In this document: positions 60,302 to 64,000 of the stretch, piece by piece | How positions within the stretch are numbered: the first letter of the stretch is position 1 | Layout: the number at the start of each line of letters is the position of its first letter | Assembly: GCF_014280965.1 (NCBI RefSeq) | Contig: NZ_JACODZ010000004.1 | Location: forward strand, 1 to 64,000 | Length of the DNA: 64,000 nt | Direction: 5' to 3' | Origin: Echinicola salinicaeni | Lineage (GTDB): Bacteria > Bacteroidota > Bacteroidia > Cytophagales > Cyclobacteriaceae | Program-made: the position numbers and the translations under genes | The notes under the pieces: generated by a model | Told to the model about the DNA's origin: nothing | The model's input: only the letters and a program-made list of their open reading frames with translations | The model's database searches: none

Positions 60302-62164
60302 ATGAAAAATCAATTTATGAAAAGATATAAGAAATATAAGGTTGTATTGGCAGCCATATTAATCACTTTAGTGAGTTGTAATCCAGATTATTTAGATGTG
60401 TCTGACGAGTTGGCAGGAGAGTTGACTATGGAAGAAGTGTTTGATAATCCAGGAACCACTCGGCAGTTTCATCGAAATATTTTTACTGGGATCCCAAATT
60501 CATCCAACATGTTGTTTGGGCCGGATTATCAAATTAATGGATTAGATAATCCTTGGGCTGGAGCCACGGATGAATTAAAATTATCTCATGGTGCTTTGCG
60601 TAATCTCACTTCTAATGGGTATAATTCGGGGAATGCTCCTTTTCACAGATGGAATACCCTGTATGTTCTAATCAGACAAGCTAATGTTTTTTTAGAAAAT
60701 GCTAAAGTAATTCCTCAAAGTGGGATTGCGGATTTTATTGATGAAGATGAATATTCTAGGATGATGGCTCAGGCTAAATTTTTAAGAGCCTATTACCATT
60801 ACTTGCTCTTTGAATTATATGGGCCTATTCCTATTATGGACAGCGCTGTTGACCCCGAAACGACCGATTTAGACTTTTCAAGAAATACTGTGGATGAAGT
60901 CGTGAATTTTATAGATGAGGAATTAACCGAAGTGGCTGATCAGCTAAATGATAAGGAAACAGAACAAAACTTCTTAGTATTGCCTTCTAAGGGGGTAGCC
61001 CTTGCTGTAAAGGCAAAACTCTGGATGTATGCAGCAAGTCCTTTGTTTAACGGTGGTTATGAGGAAGCATTGGCCTTGGAAAATCCACAAGATGGAAAAA
61101 AACTCTTTCCTGAATACAGTAGTCAAAAATGGGATAAGGCTCTTTCGGCAATGCAAGATTTCATTGATTTTGCTGAGTCAGGATATTATAGCCTATACAA
61201 AGTTTACGATGGTAATGGTAATTTAGATGTTGATGCCTCATTATATGAACTTTTTATGGATTATAACGATGAAGTTATTTGGGCGAGTTCTCAAGATGAT
61301 TGGGGCACCTTATCCTATGAAGGTATAGATAAAAGGGTTACACCACGAACTGAACGTGGTGGATTAGCTTCTATAGCAGTAACTCAGGAGTTAGTAGATG
61401 ACTTTTTTATGATGGATGGAATGTCCATAGAAGAATCTCCTTTATATAGTGAGGATGGCTTCTCAACAATAGGGGAAGATTTAACAGGTCAGACAAATGA
61501 AGGGACTTATAAAATGTGGATCAATAGAGAGCCACGGTTTTATCAGACCGTCTTTTTCCATGGTAGAAAATGGCATATCAGTAATAATGTAGTAAAATTT
61601 AGCAAAGGAGATGGAAATGATAATTCGTCTGCTAACTACCCTTGGTCAGGTTATTTGTTGTATAAGAGAATGAGTAGGACCATTTATAATTCAGGAAGTT
61701 ATCCCAGGAGGGAATACAGACCTTCAATAATATTTAGACTTGCCGAATTTTACCTTTTATATGCGGAGGCCCTTAATGAAGTGAATCCTTCGGACCCTCG
61801 GGTGATTGAATATATAGATAGGGTTAGGGAAAGGGCTGGAATACCTTTGTTGGCTGAGATTAAGCCAGAAATTATAGGGGATCAGGAGGCCCAAAGAAAA
61901 GCGGTAAGACAGGAGATGCGGGTAGAATTGGCCACAGAAGGGCAGCGGTATTTTGATGTACGACGTTGGATGATAGCAGATTCTCCACAGGGTCGACAGG
62001 GAGGAAACTTTTATGGTATGGATATGAATGCTGGATCTGAAGCAGATTTTTTCAATCGTGCTCCTTACGAAAATAGAGTTTGGGAGAAAAGAATGTATTT
62101 ATATCCCATTCCACTGAACGAAGTCCAAAAAAGTGAAAGATTGGTGCAGAATCCTGGCTGGTAG
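60302..62164 (+). CDS. susD-like: SusD/RagB family glycan-binding lipoprotein, locus 2
   Basis: 620 aa. Lipobox LVSC after the hydrophobic stretch VVLAAILIT. SusD features: NPDYLDVSDELAG, MMAQAKFLRAYYHYLLFELYG, FRLAEFYLLYAEALNEVNP and RVELATEGQRYFDVRRWMI, with a C-terminal PIPLNEVQ. It begins 1 nt after susC, so translation is coupled. Partner of the SusC barrel on the cell surface. Slightly longer than its locus 1 counterpart. An ATG at 60317 would also give a valid lipoprotein signal. Confidence 0.95.
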   Translation: MKNQFMKRYKKYKVVLAAILITLVSCNPDYLDVSDELAGELTMEEVFDNPGTTRQFHRNIFTGIPNSSNMLFGPDYQINGLDNPWAGATDELKLSHGALRNLTSNGYNSGNAPFHRWNTLYVLIRQANVFLENAKVIPQSGIADFIDEDEYSRMMAQAKFLRAYYHYLLFELYGPIPIMDSAVDPETTDLDFSRNTVDEVVNFIDEELTEVADQLNDKETEQNFLVLPSKGVALAVKAKLWMYAASPLFNGGYEEALALENPQDGKKLFPEYSSQKWDKALSAMQDFIDFAESGYYSLYKVYDGNGNLDVDASLYELFMDYNDEVIWASSQDDWGTLSYEGIDKRVTPRTERGGLASIAVTQELVDDFFMMDGMSIEESPLYSEDGFSTIGEDLTGQTNEGTYKMWINREPRFYQTVFFHGRKWHISNNVVKFSKGDGNDNSSANYPWSGYLLYKRMSRTIYNSGSYPRREYRPSIIFRLAEFYLLYAEALNEVNPSDPRVIEYIDRVRERAGIPLLAEIKPEIIGDQEAQRKAVRQEMRVELATEGQRYFDVRRWMIADSPQGRQGGNFYGMDMNAGSEADFFNRAPYENRVWEKRMYLYPIPLNEVQKSERLVQNPGW

Positions 62165-62217
62165 GCTTGGTTGAAATTAAGCTATTAGGATTTTTCCAAA
62201 ATTTAAATTTTATAACA

Positions 62218-63153
62218 ATGAAGAATATACATCATATAAAATATGCTTTCCTATTCTTGCTAGCCATTCTCTTTAGCTGTGAGGAGGAAGTAAGTGAAAT
62301 GCCTAAGGGGATATTTATAGCTCCCAATTCAAAAGATATAGTAGAACAAAAGAACATAATTTTTGTGGAAAACTTTGCCTCTTCAATTTTGTTCTCCGTG
62401 GCCCTCTATGAGCCCGCAACAGAACAAATTAGTGCCGTGGTAAGGCAGAATAATGAATTGGTCACTGCATATAATTCCAAGTATGGGACGGACTTTGAAT
62501 TGATTCCTGAAGAGAGCATCAGCTTTAGTTCAGAAAATCCAGTGATAGAAAAAGGCCAGAAATCATCTGAAGAAATAGAGGCCATGATCAATTCGGATTT
62601 ATTGGACCAGGACAAAACCTATATGCTGGCGCTGGAGATCAGCAGCGCGAACGGATCCATTGAGATGAACAAAGCCATGAATGTGAAGTATTATAGTCTG
62701 CAGGGAGGTCCACCGCCGAATATTGCCCTAAATAAGCCCACCAGCCAATCAAGTATTACTGCTGGAGGGCTTAGTCCAAGGGCTGTTGATGGTAATACCA
62801 ATGGGTATTGGGGAGCTGGTTCAGTGACGCATACTGCAGGAGAAGGACAGGATTGGTGGCAAGTGGACCTTGAAAAAGTGTCTCCTATGATTGCACAAAT
62901 CAATATTTATAATCGTCAAGACTGTTGTTCTGAGCGATTGAATAATTTCCATGTTTTTGTTTCTGATGTACCATTTGAATCGACTTCCTTGGAGGAGACC
63001 CAAGCCCAAGAAGGGGTGTCTGATTATTTCATACCAGGAGTAGCTGGTCCGAAGACGGAAATTAAAATAGGTAGAACAGGCCAATATGTTAGGGTACAAC
63101 TTGAAGGAGATACGCCCCTTGCAATGGCCGAGGTAGAAATATTAGCCTTATAA
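62218..63153 (+). CDS. Surface lipoprotein with DUF1735 and F-type lectin (fucolectin) domains
   Basis: About 311 aa. Lipobox LFSC after LFLLAILF. The N-terminal domain (PNSKDIVEQKNIIFVENFASS, YNSKYGTDFELIPEESISF) is DUF1735 of BT_3987-like PUL proteins. The C-terminal ~145 residues form a discoidin-type F-lectin: NIALNKPTSQSS, AVDGNTNGYWGAGSVTHT, WWQVDLEKV and RQDCCSER, which fits the fucose-binding motif RXDX4R with the His of THT about 27 residues before. The start is the ATG at 62218, since upstream reading needs a TTG. It follows susD by 53 nt and precedes a fucosidase gene: a fucose-specific binding protein is likely. Confidence 0.88.
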   Translation: MKNIHHIKYAFLFLLAILFSCEEEVSEMPKGIFIAPNSKDIVEQKNIIFVENFASSILFSVALYEPATEQISAVVRQNNELVTAYNSKYGTDFELIPEESISFSSENPVIEKGQKSSEEIEAMINSDLLDQDKTYMLALEISSANGSIEMNKAMNVKYYSLQGGPPPNIALNKPTSQSSITAGGLSPRAVDGNTNGYWGAGSVTHTAGEGQDWWQVDLEKVSPMIAQINIYNRQDCCSERLNNFHVFVSDVPFESTSLEETQAQEGVSDYFIPGVAGPKTEIKIGRTGQYVRVQLEGDTPLAMAEVEILAL

Positions 63154-63173
63154 TTAAAATTAAACAAGATCAA

Positions 63174-63215
63174 TAACCCACTATTGTGTCCTCGGTACGG
63201 TAGTGGGCTATTTTA
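63174..63215 (+). terminator. Hairpin between the lectin lipoprotein and fucosidase genes
   Basis: TAACCCACTA and TAGTGGGCTA form a stem with one mismatch around a 17-base loop, followed by TTTTATT. It may be a partial terminator or attenuator that lowers expression of the enzyme gene. Confidence 0.55.
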
Positions 63216-63225
63216 TTAAAAGAAA

Positions 63226-64000
63226 ATGAAAAAGTTCGGATTATTTATTAAGGTTTTATTGCCCTTGCAGATGTTGGCATTTTATGCCCATGGTCAAAAG
63301 ATTAGCCGCAATCATATTCAGTTTATATCCCCAGGGGATAGTCATAAAGATATCATTGAGAAAGCGGCCAATGTAGTTCCAACGGCCAGGCAGCTCAGAT
63401 GGCAAAAGCTGGAGGTCACTGGTTTTATCCATTTTGGCGTAAACACTTTTACTGGAAAAGAATGGGGGACAGGGAAGGAAAATCCTGAAATTTTTAATCC
63501 TACTGACCTTGATGCAGAACAATGGGTTTTGGCCGCCAAGGCTGGAGGAATCAAGCAGTTGATCATTACGGCAAAGCACCATGATGGGTTTTGCCTATGG
63601 CCTACCAAAACTACCGGTCACTCCATAATTTCCAGTCCTTGGAAAGAGGGGAAAGGTGATGTGGTCAAAGAAATGGCCGAAGCCTGTAAGAAGCATGATA
63701 TGGGATTCGGAATATACCTTTCACCTTGGGATATGAATGCGCCAAGTTATGGAACAGAAGACTATAATGATTTATTTATAGAACAACTTAACGAATTGTT
63801 GACCTGGTATGGAAAGGTGGATGAGGTTTGGTTTGATGGAGCAAATGGTGAAGGTCCAAATGGCAAAAAGCAGGTATATGATTTTGATAGGTATTACGAA
63901 AAAATAAGGGAATTGCAGCCCGAAGCCGTAATTGCCATCATGGGTCCGGATGTAAGATGGGTAGGGACAGAAACCGGCTATGGCAAGGATACTGAATGGA
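63226..64000 (+). CDS. GH29 alpha-L-fucosidase, 5' part (cut by window end)
   Basis: First 258 codons of an open frame that runs off the window. Signal peptide (LFIKVLLPLQMLAFYAHGQ), then GH29 marks: KLEVTGFIHFGVNTFTGKEWG, QLIITAKHHDGFCLWPT, GFGIYLSPWD and WYGKVDEVWFDGANGEG with the catalytic nucleophile Asp in WFDG. Removes terminal alpha-L-fucose from glycans, periplasmic or surface. It lies 72 nt after the F-lectin lipoprotein gene, in the same locus. Confidence 0.94.
   Translation, partial: MKKFGLFIKVLLPLQMLAFYAHGQKISRNHIQFISPGDSHKDIIEKAANVVPTARQLRWQKLEVTGFIHFGVNTFTGKEWGTGKENPEIFNPTDLDAEQWVLAAKAGGIKQLIITAKHHDGFCLWPTKTTGHSIISSPWKEGKGDVVKEMAEACKKHDMGFGIYLSPWDMNAPSYGTEDYNDLFIEQLNELLTWYGKVDEVWFDGANGEGPNGKKQVYDFDRYYEKIRELQPEAVIAIMGPDVRWVGTETGYGKDTEW

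Noticed and set aside
1-64000. CRISPR array, phage, integrase or transposase genes, tRNA genes
   Set aside because: No regularly spaced identical repeats with unique spacers, no such protein motifs and no tRNA-like cloverleaf were found; the repeats at 8192-8235 have no spacers and are too short.

Overview
The window looks like a chromosomal segment of a marine or soil member of the Bacteroidota, most likely order Cytophagales, family Cyclobacteriaceae (Echinicola/Cyclobacterium/Algoriphagus-like). The grounds are two ECF sigma/FecR/SusC/SusD loci, several families largely restricted to this phylum (GWxTD, TIGR02757, DUF3822, DUF2723 large form), low G+C, and Bacteroidota-type promoters (TTTG about 20 nt before TAnnTTTG). 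The genus assignment is inference. No phage, integrase, transposase, CRISPR array or tRNA was seen.

Layout. 1-171: 5S rRNA and terminator closing an rRNA operon whose 16S/23S genes lie before the window. 647-8121: first glycan-uptake locus (ECF sigma, FecR, SusC, SusD), with two tandem copies of a ~180-bp repeat between sigma and FecR. 8192-13188: accessory stretch with an array of four 11-bp repeats, a secreted beta-propeller glycosidase-like gene, a small barrel protein, the remnant of a DUF5000-type surface lipoprotein, and three small secreted or membrane proteins, two of them PepSY-like. 13366-39975: mostly housekeeping genes: rlmB, GWxTD protein, methyltransferase, YjaB-like acetyltransferase, DUF2723 GT-C membrane enzyme, Lrp regulator, Nudix, MATE, thioesterase, MFS, prfB (with its programmed frameshift), ilvE, cobalamin adenosyltransferase, an ABC ATPase, a large membrane-TPR protein, gatC, plsC, truncated haemoglobin, NfeD, LysM protein, TIGR02757. 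40011-43859: a very large multidomain GH31 enzyme. 44139-53467: pyrE, Nudix, coaD cluster, RecD-like helicase, DUF1573 protein, cbpA/cbpM, and a cNMP/CBS/DUF294 protein. 53560-53740: third copy of the ~180-bp repeat. 53872-54537: HAD phosphatase. 54963-64000: second glycan locus, ECF sigma, FecR, SusC, SusD, a DUF1735 + F-type-lectin lipoprotein and a GH29 alpha-L-fucosidase cut by the window end.

How the genes work together. Each sigma/FecR/SusC set should form a trans-envelope relay: the STN domain at the N-terminus of SusC signals substrate arrival to FecR, which releases the ECF sigma to raise susCD expression. The second locus points to fucosylated glycans, because a lipoprotein with an F-type lectin fucose-binding motif directly precedes a GH29 fucosidase. 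The first locus has no intact enzyme on its own strand; the nearest candidate is the convergent beta-propeller glycosidase, and the downstream lectin-like remnant suggests a locus that has lost parts.

The most unusual non-coding signals are the three ~180-bp repeats (two splitting a sigma gene from its FecR), a perfect 18-bp inverted repeat with a U-rich tail inside the start of the DUF3822 gene, the helically phased GGATC array, and four TTGATAAA motifs before the second sigma gene. No clear new multi-gene system was found; these are the best leads.
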